Assembly: GCA_019633425.1 (NCBI GenBank)
Contig: WSUB01000020.1
Location: 248,001-312,000, forward strand
Length of the DNA: 64,000 nt
Source: Tulasnella sp. 424
Taxonomy: Eukaryota > Basidiomycota > Agaricomycetes > Cantharellales > Tulasnellaceae
Reading direction: 5' to 3'
The notes under the pieces are model-generated. The model did no database searches and was not told the origin of the DNA. It was given only the letters and a program-made list of their open reading frames with translations. How positions within the stretch are numbered: position 1 is the stretch's first letter; the number at the start of each line of letters is the position of its first letter. A program made the position numbers and the translations under genes. Below are positions 9,974-21,543 of this stretch, one piece after another.

Positions 9974-12900
9974 ATGTTTATATCCGCTTCTACGAACCGG
10001 TATGGTGGCGCGGCCGACTGCTCGGCGGAAACTGGACTTGTCGCTTTCGGCGCGTGCCGACTTGTGGGATTGTGGGATGCCGCAGTGAGCAGTGAAACGC
10101 ATGTTCAGATGGAATTTGAGGCAGTCGGATGACCCAATGTCGTTCTTGGGAATAGCGACAGGATTTTGCAGGAATTTTTTCGACACTTCCCGGGCATGGC
10201 GGCGAGGTGACTTGCGTGCGCTTCTTGCGACGAGATATCATCGTCAGTGCGGACAACAAGGGATTAATAATTACTCGAAGAGAAGAAACCAGCTCGGACG
10301 GGGCTTCGAATGTGCGTGTTCTTCTACGCTCGCTGCTGGCCCCCTCCGACCCTTGCATGCGCTTCTCATCTTCTTCCGCGTCGTCGAGACAAACCTCCCG
10401 AGCTCAAGCTCACATAACCAGCGTTACTTATTAAAATTTTTAGTGGGAAATCTTTGCCCAAACGCAGGCTCATGAGAACAGTGGAGTTACAGCGCTCTGC
10501 GCCTTCGGGAACTTTATCGTTTCCGGGGGTTCCGATGCCAAAGTGAAGGTTTGGGAACTCCGTGAAAGTGAGTTCGTCACATCTTATCACAGGCAATATG
10601 GATGTTCCATCGGGCTGAACGAGCTGTAACTCCGCTTTTGTTTGGTAGATAAACTCGAGCTTGTCCAAACGATTGACATGAAGGGGAGGTTCCCTTTGGA
10701 CATCAAATTAGCATGCTTGCCTCAGTCAACAGGTGGGATCGCACCACTTTAATGCGCGTCCGTTCACCAATCGATCTTCTCGCACAGCAATGGTTATGGC
10801 CGTTGCCGCCACAGAACGCGTTATCCGAATCTTTGTTCACACGAAAGACGGCGTGAGTCTCTTCTGTGACGGTAGCCAGGTTCACTGATCTGAACCCAAA
10901 TTGGTAGTAGTTTACTTCCGCGGTAAACCTTGAGGGTCACGAAGACTGGGTCCGCTGCCTTGCATTCGACTCCGCGGACGTGTCGTCGAATGTCAATGAA
11001 ACTCTTACCCTTGCGTCTGGCTCACAAGATGGATATATCCGCCTATGGGTTTTCAAACCCAAAACCGAAACGACGAACAAGCAGACGGGACTCGACGATG
11101 TCTTAGCTGCGTTCGAGGCCTCTCTAGGAGACTTTGCTGAGGGCGAAGAAGGCGGGAAGAGGATTTCGAACAGGTCTCATGTCCTTGCCGTCCGCTCCGA
11201 CGATGGCAGGTACGTTTGTCTTTATCGGAGCATCTTCAGTTAATGAAACTCACGCATCGACGCCGGTGGACTCTGGCCTTAGCATAAAGCAGTTCACGAT
11301 CACCTTCGACGCACTTCTTGTTGGACACGAAAATCACGTCACTGCGCTGTCATGGCGGCATATTCCAAAGACCCCATCGGAAACCGCATCTCCTCCGACG
11401 CTTCTTTCTTCCTCGACGGATGCTTCTTTAATCCTTTGGTCGCCTACCGATTCCCCAACATCCATCTGGGTCAATCGACAAAGGTTCGGAGACGTAATCG
11501 GCGCGAAAGCTGGGGGATTTGTTGGCGCCTTGTGGAACTCGACCGGTGACGAAGTGATGGGCTGGGGGTGGAACGGATGCTGGAGAAGGTGGCGTTGTGT
11601 GAAGGATGATGCAGGCAAAGAAACCTGGACCGAAGTACCCGCCATCACAGGCCACCACGAACCGGTGAAAGGGCTGGCCTGGGATCCAAACGGGGACTAT
11701 ATCATCACGTCCAGGTGAGTATTAGATTTTAATTCCTAGGCTTATGGCTGACACACGGTTTTGCGAGTAGTCTCGACCAGACGACTCGAATCTTCGGTCC
11801 TTGGCGCCGCACAGCTGAGAACAACGCCATAGAGACCTGGCACGAACTCAGCCGTCCGCAAATCCATGGCTACGATCTTATTGCACCGGACTTCATCAAT
11901 TCCCTTCGATTTGTTAGCGTTGGAGACGAGAAAGTGGCTCGCGTGTTTGACGCCCCAAGAGGGTTCGTTCACACCCTAAAGGGACTCGGGGTAACGGCGG
12001 TACAAAGTGAAACTGAAGTGAGTGTCTGTCGATGAGTTCGCCGAGCAAGGGACAATGCTGACGCTCCTATACGTGACAGAGCGAACGTCCCATCGGAGCC
12101 AGCGTCCCTCCTCTTGGCCTCTCCAACAAAGCTGCCGTCGAAGGTCTGTCCCCATCTCTTGAATACAGACATTCAGCCTCATACCATTCCACTGGTTAGA
12201 TGACGAGACATTCCGTGAACGTGATACCCAACCTGTTACGGTCCCTCCATGCGAAGGGGAACTTGCCAGCACGACTCTTTGGCCGGAGGTTGAGAAACTT
12301 TTCGGTCACGGCTACGAGGTATGACAAGGTTCGACTTCTAAATACAATACAAGACACCGATGTCCTTCCGCATAGCTTTACGCCCTCGGCATTTCTCATT
12401 CTGGCTCTGTTGTTGCCACAGCCTGCAAATCAACAACTGCCGAGCATGCAGTCATCCGTCTGTATGATTCCGAAACCTGGAGACCATTAGGAGAGCCATT
12501 GGCTGGCCATACCTTGACAATCACCCGTATCGCCTTTAGCCCCGACGATAGATTTATCCTCAGTGTCTCCCGGGACCGGACTTGGAGACTCTTCGAGCGT
12601 CAGGCTGAAGGTTAGAAGCTCCGGGCCTGCACATAGGCTTAAACAGCTCACATGTTCGTTATAGGTGGCTATCAGGCGGTTGCAGCGGAGAAGGGACATG
12701 CCCGTATTATTTGGGACTCCGCATGGTCGAAGGTTGGCGACCTGTTCGCAACCGCCGGACGGGACAAACTTGTAATACCGATCTGCACCTACTCCGAAGC
12801 CACATATTGATCTCAACTCTATCTAGGTCAAAATATGGCAATCAATCGATAATACCTGTGCCAAGTGGAAAGCAATCGCCACTATCAAATTAGAGGAAGC

Positions 12901-13298
12901 GGCCACCGCAGTTGATTTTACGTTGGTTCAGGACAGCAGGTAAATGCAGGTCAAATCCCTGTCCCCCACACCTCTCTTGCTGAGACTTGCACATGAGTAG
13001 GCACCTTCTTTCTGTCGGGTTAGAAAATGGCAACGTGGCTATATATTCTGCCGCAGTGAATGAACCCGGCTCTTGGTCCCTCGATCTCGCAGTTGACCCC
13101 AGGTAACGCGTTCGTTTGTTTCAAGAACTCGCTGATTCTGACACACGTTTTAGCCTTCTTCCAGTTGAACAAATTCATCGAATTGCCTGGAGACCGAGAC
13201 AAAATGTACCCGCGGGGTCGAGCCAGTTTGCGATCGCGAGCGAGGAGGGATCGGTCCGCATCATCACGCTTGTACCATCCATGCAAGCCAAAACGTAA
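9974..13298 (+). CDS. ELP2: Elongator complex subunit ELP2 (WD40)
   Basis: ELP2 is the double-WD40 scaffold of the Elongator complex, which modifies wobble uridines in tRNA. The fifteen exons are 9974-10091, 10172-10311, 10444-10567, 10649-10732, 10788-10852, 10911-11209, 11283-11714, 11771-12017, 12080-12143, 12200-12318, 12376-12610, 12665-12771, 12827-12939, 13001-13102 and 13154-13298, giving 797 residues, the expected size. Typical signatures are the N-terminal [89 protein letters not shown] and AGRDKLVKIWQ. An upstream in-frame ATG at 9932 would add 14 residues; I chose 9974 because conservation begins there. The end of exon 1 (10091) was chosen over 10084 to keep the frame. The gene converges with the pseudo-helicase gene 203 bp away. 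Confidence 0.93.
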
Positions 13299-13500
13299 TA
13301 TATGTGACACAAAGCGTTTTAAAGGTACATTGGGGAGGTGCCTCGGAAGGCGGGGTAAGGACACAGTTTTATGAGGATGGTGAGCTGGAAAGGTATCAGG
13401 AAGCAGAACATTGTATAGCACAGTCATGAAGTGGGAGCCCGTTAAAAGTCAGAGAGCGCGAATGCGTGAGATCGAGAGCTTTCGTAACGATACATGGCGT

Positions 13501-16500
13501 TCAGAATAGTTCCCGGAGACTGATTGGAACCTCAGGCTAAAAAGTGGGCGACGTCAGTCAGGCAGGGGGACGGTAACACTCCAAAGACGTGACTTACGCA
13601 TTTAATCCTAAACAGTACGTTCGAATGGATGATGCCTTAGGATACTGTCGACCATCGAGACCAATCACTCACTTGTAAAAACATTCAATCGAGCGCAGCA
13701 TTTCCACATCTCCCCCAGTCGCGGTGACAAAGTTAATGACAATCCCAGAGCGAGAGTAGTTGTTCGAGATTGCGGGAGCAACACTGTCGAAGTTCGATTA
13801 GATAGACTTCGCACACTGAAAAAGGTTCCTCCTACCGGTGTGCATATTCTTCAACCGCCTTGGGCAAGTCTACAGAAGATACTCATTAGCATAACCTTAG
13901 GAGTCCGAGGCCGAAGCAGGCCTACCGTAGTTAATGACAAGGGGAATCTGGAAGACATCGGGCGCTTTGACTTGGACATCGTAGACGACGAGTACTCGAG
14001 TAGCCCCACCGCCACGAATGCCTGAGCCAGCACCACGGAACTTGTTCAATGCCGCCATCCTGTTTCCCGTTGCCATATCGCCGTGCTATTCATCATCACA
14101 CACGTATTAGCCCGATCGGGATTGTGAGTAGAAGGGATTACATACCAGTGGAATTGCGTCGAGACCCCTGCTTGCGAGCTTATACACGACAGCGTCTAAG
14201 GCTGCCATGCCGCCCACATGAACTATGGCTTGACCAACATCCACGTCGTCAAACAAGTCAGCTAAAGCATCCAATTTCCACTCCCTAGCTTGAGCCGTTT
14301 CAGCGGCCGTCAAGGAGTTGTTGCCACGTCCCGAGCCTATGATGCCGAGCCCAGCTCCCGGAGCTGCAGAAGCGGGATCACCTCGAGCACCTCCACCGCC
14401 GGTGAACGCGAGATAGAGATAGAATTGCCGCAGGCCGCGAGATCCAGTTTGGGTTGACTCTGTAGTGTTGACGTTGCCATCTCGACGAACTAGCACTCGG
14501 ACAGGTTCGCGGAGCTGAATCGTGTTGGCGAGATTGAGTACGTCTTGTGGGACAGTGTTCGAGAACAACGCCGTCTGCCGTTCTATTGAACCGGACCCGT
14601 TATCCATAGAAGCCGTTGCGGTATACGCAGTCGAAGAACGTCGGACTGGTCCGGTGAACGGCCCCGTGTTTCCCCCACCGTTTGTGGGATCAAATGGACT
14701 GAACGTCGCTGGATTCATGACGGCGGGGCTGCCAACCGGAGTTAACGGCCCAGCAAGACCAGAAATTGTCTGGGAGAGCGGCCGACTTCTTGGAGGGGGC
14801 AGTAACTTGACGATGTTGAACACGAACTCGTGCAAGTTCCGGGCTATGAGTTGATCGACTTCGTCCAGGACCAAAAGTCGAACGTCACTGCCAGGGAGGC
14901 CGTTGGATGCTGTGAACAGTGCATGAAGTTTCTGCGGTGTTCCGCACAAGATGTGTGGCATGTTCTGTTGAAGCATTCGCAATTCCTGAGGAACGTCCCC
15001 TCCTGTGCCTACCCCAAGAGCCGAGCGAACTCCAATAGGGCCCCCTAAGTCGCGTATCATCCGCTGGGCTTGTGTAGCTTGATCGACCGTGGTAGAGATG
15101 ATGACAACCACAGGGCCTCGATTAGCGACCGCCTTTCCAATGCAAATCGTTAGAGCTACGTGGATGGCCGGGATCACATAAGCCGCGATGCGCTCTTGAG
15201 TGGGAGGCGCTTGAGCGATGATATCTGCTCCCCGAAGAAGGAAAGGCAGAGCGCGCTGTTGGATCTTGTTAGGAGGTCCAACGCTATGAGAACCCTAGTT
15301 GTCAGCGATGGCCATCCAAGACTGTCAACCAGCACCAATCTCACCCGTATTTCGCAATGGATCGCAATAGTTCTGGGCTGAGAGACAACTGCTCCCATTT
15401 CGAAATGACTGGACCCGAGCCATCTCGTGGGTTATTGCCCCAATCACCTCCATCTATCACAGTCTGGCAGAAAATGCAGCGGATGAGCGAGACGCCTTTT
15501 CTTCAAGCTATAAAACTTACCCCTGCCGAGTCCCTCCTCCCGATAGTCATGACCGATCTACGTTTATCTCTCAACATGGCCGAGCCTGCCGAAGTATCCG
15601 TCCTCATTCCTCCAACTCCGCTTGTCTGCGGCGTGTTCGTCATGTTAAGGCCCATCTCCAAGCTGCTAGAGGACCAAGTCCGCACCGGGACCGGGGCACG
15701 AGGGCTAGCTCGATTTCCGATACCCATCTCTCGGGCAGCTGCTAAGCCCGTCATTGGGTTTTGGGGCAAGTCCGGAGTCCCTGAAAGATGCGGAGGCACG
15801 CCCATTCCACCGAGGCCATTGGGCCCCGATGTAGAAGAGCCAGGGAAACCAGAAGGTGGACCTCCAAGCCCTGCGTTCATAGCTTGTATCTGAGACTGGG
15901 TTTGGGCCTGCAACAGTTGGGTGACTGAGGTGGTAAGAGTAGCGATCCGCTGGTTGAGCTGGCGTATCTCATCGTCCCTTTCCCTCTCGCGGACGCTGTT
16001 TGGCGTTGGAGATTTGAGGACGAGAGAGGAAGTTGAGGAGGCGTTGGGGAAGGAGTAGATGTTTCCTAATGCTCCACTTCCGATTCCTGGCGTTCCTGCC
16101 GTTGGGGTAATACTGTTGCCGGCCAAGGGGGAAGTGCCATGGGTATCGCGGCCTGCGTCGCCGTTGCCATTGGGATTGGGAGGGTTGTTGATGACATGCT
16201 CCAAAAGGATATTCATCTTCCTGCTCATTTCGCTGATTTCGCGCTGAATGTTGCTGTTCGAGTATTCGCATCGTATCAGGCGGTCCAGTAGATCGTTGAT
16301 GAAGGGAGAAGCCTTGGCTTGCCCGTCGAAGCTTCCTTGCAAAGGGTCGGGCAGATGACCACCGCCAGAGCGAACAGATGATGGACTGGAGCTCATGTTT
16401 TCTGCTGAAGCTCCGGGGTACACCGACGTTGGGCCGAGTCCTGCAAGGTGGTTGGGACCAAACGCAGCAGACGTTGGAGTGACGTTGGCGCTCATTGCTT

Positions 16501-17755
16501 GCTGCTGGGAGTTGTTGTTACCTCCGATGGTATAGTTGAGGAAACTACTCGGGAGAGGGCTTCTGGACTGAGGCGGATAATTCTGTTCAAACGCAGCGAA
16601 GGAAGCTTTTCGAGCAGGAAGGCTAGGAGGCTGAGATCCGGCATTATTGACGGGGAGGGAGAGTGACATCGACCTGGCGATAGGGCCCAGAGAGGATTGG
16701 AGTTGTGGATTGAGGATTTGATGCGACGGCGTCGTCGGCAACGCCAGATCGTTGGCTTGGGTGAATGGCTTTCCAATAGGACCGTATGTGCTCGAGCGAC
16801 TGGATGGAGGCCGAGCAAATGGGCTGTTGGCTACTTGACTCGACAGTGCACTAGAAAATTGGGTTCCGTAGCCAGAAGGGGACGCTCCAGGTGGTATGGT
16901 ATTAGGCAGACCATCCCATTTGAAAGGTGGTGCGCCGAAGCCGCGGTTCGGTCCGCCGCCTGTCTCTACTGACCCACTGCTGGGAGAAGACGACATGGCG
17001 TCGCCTGCTCCAGAGCTGCCGAGGGAAGATGGATTGCCTGTCATGCCTCCCCGCTCCCGTCGAAGGAAAGATTCAATGGCGGGGTAGGACGATCCCGATC
17101 GATCGGAGAATCCCGAACGCGAAAGGGGGTGATGCCCGTCGTGGTCGTCTTGTTGGTGTCCTTCGCTGGTGAGGGAATGAGCAGATACGGGAATGGTGCT
17201 GCCTGGATTGCCGGGGTCATCGCCATCTCGGGATGCAGAAGTGGAGGGGGACCCTAGGCTGTCTGGCGGCGAGTTGGAGGTCAGGGGTTGCATAGTGTAT
17301 TGGGTGTGGCCGATTCCCCCGTTAGTAGGGTCTAACGCTTCGCTCGCCTTGGTGAGGCTAAGACCGTTGGTGAAGCTTGATGGACTGGGAGACGACCGAG
17401 CCGACTGATAACTTGATATGGTGGAAGCGACGCGTTCGTGCTCGCCTTGGATACGTAACGAGCCATTGCTGCCTTCAATTGCCCCCGGACCCCCGAGTCC
17501 ATTTCCACCAACGGGAGTTCGAGCCCCGCCGACGATCCCGGCATGGCCCAGCGCACTTTCTGTAGGCGTGTCCAATGGCGAAGTCTGGAAGTCCTGATCC
17601 GAGCCACCGAGACCAAAGGCGCTCGGGTCGCCCGTCCCCAGTGCCGACGAACTATCGGTTCGAGGGAAGAACGGCTGCGAGGCCGGATTGAGACTGGTCA
17701 TCGTCGAGTCCTGGAGTATTGCGCTGAAGATTGAGGTCGTTGTTTCGCTCGCCAC
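13501..17755 (-). CDS. eIF4A-like DEAD-box pseudo-helicase with long disordered N-terminus
   Basis: The exons are 17755-15521, 15463-15345, 15283-14146, 14085-13926, 13869-13836, 13783-13673, 13607-13598 and 13536-13501, giving 1280 residues. The first 745 residues are Ser/Pro/Gly/Asn-rich and probably disordered, with two short coiled-coil candidates (SNIQREISEMSRKMNILLEH and the IRQLNQRIATL region). The rest follows eIF4A from start to end: PNKIQQRALPFLLRGADIIAQ, LVLDEVDQLIA, PVRVLVRRD, HGDM, LVINYDLP, GIVINFV and a SLRELF end. The catalytic motifs are degenerate: GTGKT of motif I is replaced by PPTQER, PTRELA is lost, TPGR is TPQK, DEAD is DEVD, SAT is SNT, ARGLD is lost, and HRIGRxGR keeps only HR. 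A long linker splits the lobes. It is therefore unlikely to be an ATP-driven helicase; an RNA- or eIF4G-binding role is inference. One exon has only 10 nt. Confidence 0.82.
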
Positions 17756-18246
17756 AACAAAAGTTCCGTCTTTGACTGGTCAATGACCGGATTTGTGAGC
17801 CAACCTCCGCGAGTCTCTTCTTTGTAATCATCTAAGACGAACCTGTTTTCTTCGTGTCTGGTGAGTGCAGAACTAGTACTGCTAGGACTAGCAGTTCATC
17901 CCAGTGGAGGACGTGGATGAACCACCTGGGGGCTGGAGGAGGGTGTTAGTAAGAGCTGAAGGCAGAAGAAGCCAGGGAGCCTGGCGAATCCGATTGCAGG
18001 GTCGAATCAGGGAAGGAACGCCACCAATTGCAAATCTACCAGCCGAGCACAAGGACCCTCAGTTTGCTTTTTTCTTTGAATAAACAGCCAGCAGGAAGAA
18101 CACAACACAGTCGACAAAAAGCACATTATAATTTAAGAAAAGCATTATTGGGGCACTCTGAAGGGATTGAAAAGGTTTGAAGGAGGGCCGAGCGAGCAGA
18201 CCAGAAGCTTGCGAAGCTGCAGAGATTTTTACGTGCAGGCTAGAAT
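17756..18246. other. Intergenic region between pseudo-helicase and poly(A)-binding genes
   Basis: About 490 bp without a gene. It should carry the promoter and 5' leader of the pseudo-helicase gene and the 3' end of the poly(A)-binding gene, both on the minus strand. No clear control element is visible. Confidence 0.5.
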
Positions 18247-19215
18247 TCAGAAGCCTCGACCACGTCCGCGACCACTGGGAAATAAAGCCGAGAGGTCACG
18301 ACTATGCATGAAAAGATAAGACGAGAAAATGACACACCGTCCGCGTGGCCGAGAGTACGGGTTAAATTGTGGTGCCCCGCCTCTGTAGCCGCCCCGATAG
18401 CCCCCTCGGCCCCTTCCCCGTCCTCTTTGGTTAAATCCAGGTATATTGGTACGTTTTGCAACGACCTATGGCGAAGAAATCGATCGCGGTTGAGTCGTGA
18501 TAAATCACCGCCCGTTCCACCGTACTTACCTTAATCAATCGTCCTCTGAACAAACTGTCATTCAAGGCTAGTGCCGTATCCACAAATGCAGGGTCGGAGA
18601 ACTCCACGTAGGCGTAGCCTTTCGGGTTGCCTGTGAACTTGTCGCAAACGATGGTTATGCGGTTGATGCTCCCACAGCTGAGGAAATGCTGCTGAAGCTC
18701 TTCGGGTGTAGCGCCGTAGTCAACCTAAAATGAAATAGAAAAACGTCCGGAATGGTTTTCAGCTTCCGCTAATATTTGGTGCTTCTGGACGGAAATAGGC
18801 GTCACGTACATTGCCAACGTATACACTTCGCCCATCGACCGCAGTGGAGTCTTCGTCTTCCACCTCTACTTCGGTGGTCCCGCCTGGGGCAGGGTCCGCT
18901 CCGTGTTCGCCTTTAGCTACTTCTCCAGGCGTGAACGGCGTCTCTGCCTCGCCGTTCAACAACGCTTGCATTGCCGCTGCTTCGGCTTTTTTGTCGGCTT
19001 CTTCCTCTAATTCCTGAATTCAGACGATAAGGTCAAAACTTGAATCGGCTGGATGATCGTCAAAGGAATCAGGCGGGCGTACAGCTACTCGGGCTCGCAT
19101 TCCTTGGATTTCCTAAGTAAAACGGGCGTAAGTCAACCTCGAGAAGCCACCACAACAGAGACGAGGAGAATCTCACAGCATCCAAATCTTCTAGATCGAC
19201 TTTAGGGTCACTCAT
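18247..19215 (-). CDS. pab2: Nuclear poly(A)-binding protein (PABPN1/Pab2 type)
   Basis: This protein binds poly(A) tails of nuclear RNA and acts in polyadenylation and exosome-linked RNA turnover. The exons are 19215-19177, 19112-19083, 19013-18810, 18724-18530, 18465-18338 and 18274-18247, giving 207 residues. The order is an acidic N-terminus ([13 protein letters not shown]), a predicted coiled coil ending in MQALLNG, one RRM with RNP2 SVYVGNVDYG and RNP1 KGYAYVEF, the marker [16 protein letters not shown], and an Arg/Gly-rich tail ending GRGRGRGF, where methylated arginines sit in relatives. Four of five introns are in phase 0. Length and domain order match Pab2 of fission yeast and vertebrate PABPN1. 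Confidence 0.94.
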
Positions 19216-20305
19216 GGCTCCAGAAGAATTCCGATGACGTTCAAGTGAGAGGCGCTTGTTTTGTTTTCCGGTGTGGTTGGTTTACGAATTTCGGACAATA
19301 GAAAACAAGCTGACAAAGCCAAACCGCGGGTATCCGACTACGTCAGCGGCGGCACATCCGGATTAGCACGAAACTACAACGGTAGCCTTGATATCTAATT
19401 GACGTTGTGGTATTTGCACGTCTCCAAATTCTCCACCAACGTAGAATATTTAATGGGCACCAGCTAAGCCTCTTGCTCCTCTAGCTGAACATCACAGCCA
19501 TGAGAAGGACAAGACCGAGTATTGAACATGTACGCTTCGATAGTACTGACTATCGACGTAGATGGATCATCAGGAATGGGCCAATCTTTGCTATTCCATA
19601 TTCTGATTTGGGACATTGTTCACTAATATCGACTTTCACAATTGCTCCGTACTTACCGCGGTTCCGTGGCACCAAAGGGGTTACTCCTGGGAATGGAACT
19701 GGTCAGTTCTCGACAGCTATGGCTGGACCGCCGAGGGCACTGCATTTGATGCCACACGTAGATCCTTGTTACCAGTCGTAAAGCCAACCGCCGAAGTGTT
19801 CAGGGAACATTCTTCGTATTTTCCTTGTGAATGGAAGAGGAAATCCGCCCTGCGCTGTTCTTCCTTCCATAGCTACCGATAATTCAACTTTGCATCTTGA
19901 AATTGGTCGAAGCTTCCCACTCCTCGGGTTCAGAATTTCCCGACCCGCTCCTCGAGGCGCCGGCTTGACCATACCGTGATATTCTAGGTAATCCTATGTT
20001 TTTCTTGGCACTCCGTTTCGATTTCCTAGCGGACCGCGAGGCGTGCCAATCTGTCTATGAGCCCAGATATGGTTTCGCGCCACGTATAATTTCTCCGTGG
20101 GCTCCCGTAAAGTCGTGAGTAATCAATACCTTGACGTTCACATTGTTCAGCTCACCCGACCGCCTGACTGGTAGCTGTTTGAGAACTAACCACCAGGGCA
20201 TGTCTTGGCGCTCTATAAATACGTATTTTTCCGTTAGCTGTGAGGCTCGAGCTATTTATTCCCCACTTGTAGCTCGAGCCTCTAAACATATCCCAAACGA
20301 CTGTC
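19216..20305. other. Intergenic region left of the F-box locus
   Basis: Roughly 1.1 kb lies between divergent genes. It carries the promoter of the poly(A)-binding gene at the left and the TATA box of the secreted-protein gene at the right. Open frames at 19500-19781 and 19616-19882 have no recognisable motif and no clear splice structure, so they are not called. Confidence 0.4.
20214..20220 (+). promoter_or_regulatory. TATA box of secreted-protein gene copy 1
   Basis: TATAAAT lies about 90 bp before the start codon. The paralogue near 45.6 kb has the same element at the same distance, which supports both. Confidence 0.65.
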
Positions 20306-21035
20306 ATGAAGGCAACGTCCGCTATCCTCTTACTCGCCTCGGCCCTCGTCGGCACCAGCAGCGCATGTGTCACGATCGTCTCCGAGGGACCTCCGATCGT
20401 AGTATGTTCTATTACACCACACGTCTATCAAATTCCTACTCATTTATTTGGGCGTCATAGGCGCCGAGCGCATCTAACCTCCAACTATCAGGGGCCGTTG
20501 GTAAGTACAATTCGTTTCCACAATTGGAATCGAATCGTCAATGCAATGGATTTCACAGGCACACAAGCCACGCTTACCGTGGGCGGACTTCAAAAAGGTT
20601 GGAACTTCAGCAACGGAGGACTAGGGTCACCCAAATATTGTACCGGTGAATGGTTGAACATCGTAGCCGGAACGAAACCTTGGAAGAAGTTGTCAGTTCC
20701 TTCAATCGAAATCAGTTGAGCGTTAGATGTGATTTTTGCTCACTCTAGTATGCCTTAGGGTCTGGGGAAGTACTCAACAGACCACAACCTGGAAGACCGG
20801 ATACAACGTCGACCTCACGGCGAAGCAGACCACTAGCTACAACGAAACATCGACATTTCTGGCATGCTCTCCGAATCATGAGACCTTCGCCCCAGAGATG
20901 TATGTTTTCCTTTTAACGGACGACAAGGCCGCATTGCCCACGGTTACGGACGACACCCTTGGAGAGGTCAACGTCGCGAGCTGCGTCAAGACCAAGTTGC
21001 ATATTCAGCCGGCAACAGATACCACCACTCCTTGA
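20306..21035 (+). CDS. Small secreted protein, copy 1 (family not recognised)
   Basis: The exons are 20306-20401, 20461-20500, 20559-20691 and 20759-21035, giving 181 residues. A signal peptide (MKATSAILLLASALVGTSSA) leads into a mature domain with four cysteines shared with the paralogue at 44832-45576. Shared blocks are GTQATL, the GWNF-NGGLGSPKYC block, LNI, PWKKLVW, TTTWKTGY, TSTFLACSPN, ETFAPEM and CVKTKLHI. Intron phases (0, 1, 2) are the same in both genes and exon 3 is 133 nt in both, which validates the models. No known domain is recognised; a secreted effector or wall protein is a guess. The last exon of this gene was duplicated in pieces upstream of three F-box genes. It is the intact copy next to F-box copy 1. 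Confidence 0.78.
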
Positions 21036-21543
21036 TTTAATGTGTAGAGCGGCAGTAGTTACATATATACGAGTCCTGAGATGATATATTACACGGGCGG
21101 AGTCCGTTTCTGGGGGTTCCAAATTCAGACATTAGATATCGACGTGGGAATCTATCTCAACCCTATTAACATCGTGGCCGCCTTCACGAATCATTTCTAT
21201 TATCACTCCATATCACTGGGACTCCATCGAGTCGTGCCCACTAAAGAAGAAATTGTTTCTTGTACACCGTCAGCCTCGATATCCGCGGTATTGCTTTGCA
21301 CGGTCCGAGTCGTTGAGAGCGGAGCTAACATTTGCGGTCGTGAGTGTCGACGTTCCGCGCTTGTGAACGTGTGCTGAATAGGTGAACGTTATTTTTACAA
21401 AGGAAGCCGCCTTCGTTAGGCCCTAAGCAAAATCCAAGCCTCGGAAGGACAAATCGAGTCATTCTCGGTTTAATAATACCGATCCGGAGATCCAGTCTCC
21501 TCCGATTGTGTATAACGGAACCAGTGGAGACGCCGTAGATCCC
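21036..21543. other. Spacer between secreted gene and F-box copy 1
   Basis: About 500 bp of non-coding DNA that recurs, with mutations, upstream of the other F-box copies. It contains the block GGTTCCAAATTCAGACA near 21115-21131, which marks a breakpoint shared by several duplicated units. It presumably holds the F-box promoter. Confidence 0.55.

Noticed and set aside
15503..17755. Reading the Ser/Pro-rich frame as a separate gene from the helicase-like part
   Set aside because: A clean phase-0 GT-AG intron at 15520-15464 joins it in frame to the eIF4A-like region, and the latter has no good start codon of its own.
21508..21543. Upstream in-frame codons before the F-box ATG taken as coding
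   Set aside because: The frame is open in all copies but there is no ATG, and no upstream exon could be identified. They are left as leader.
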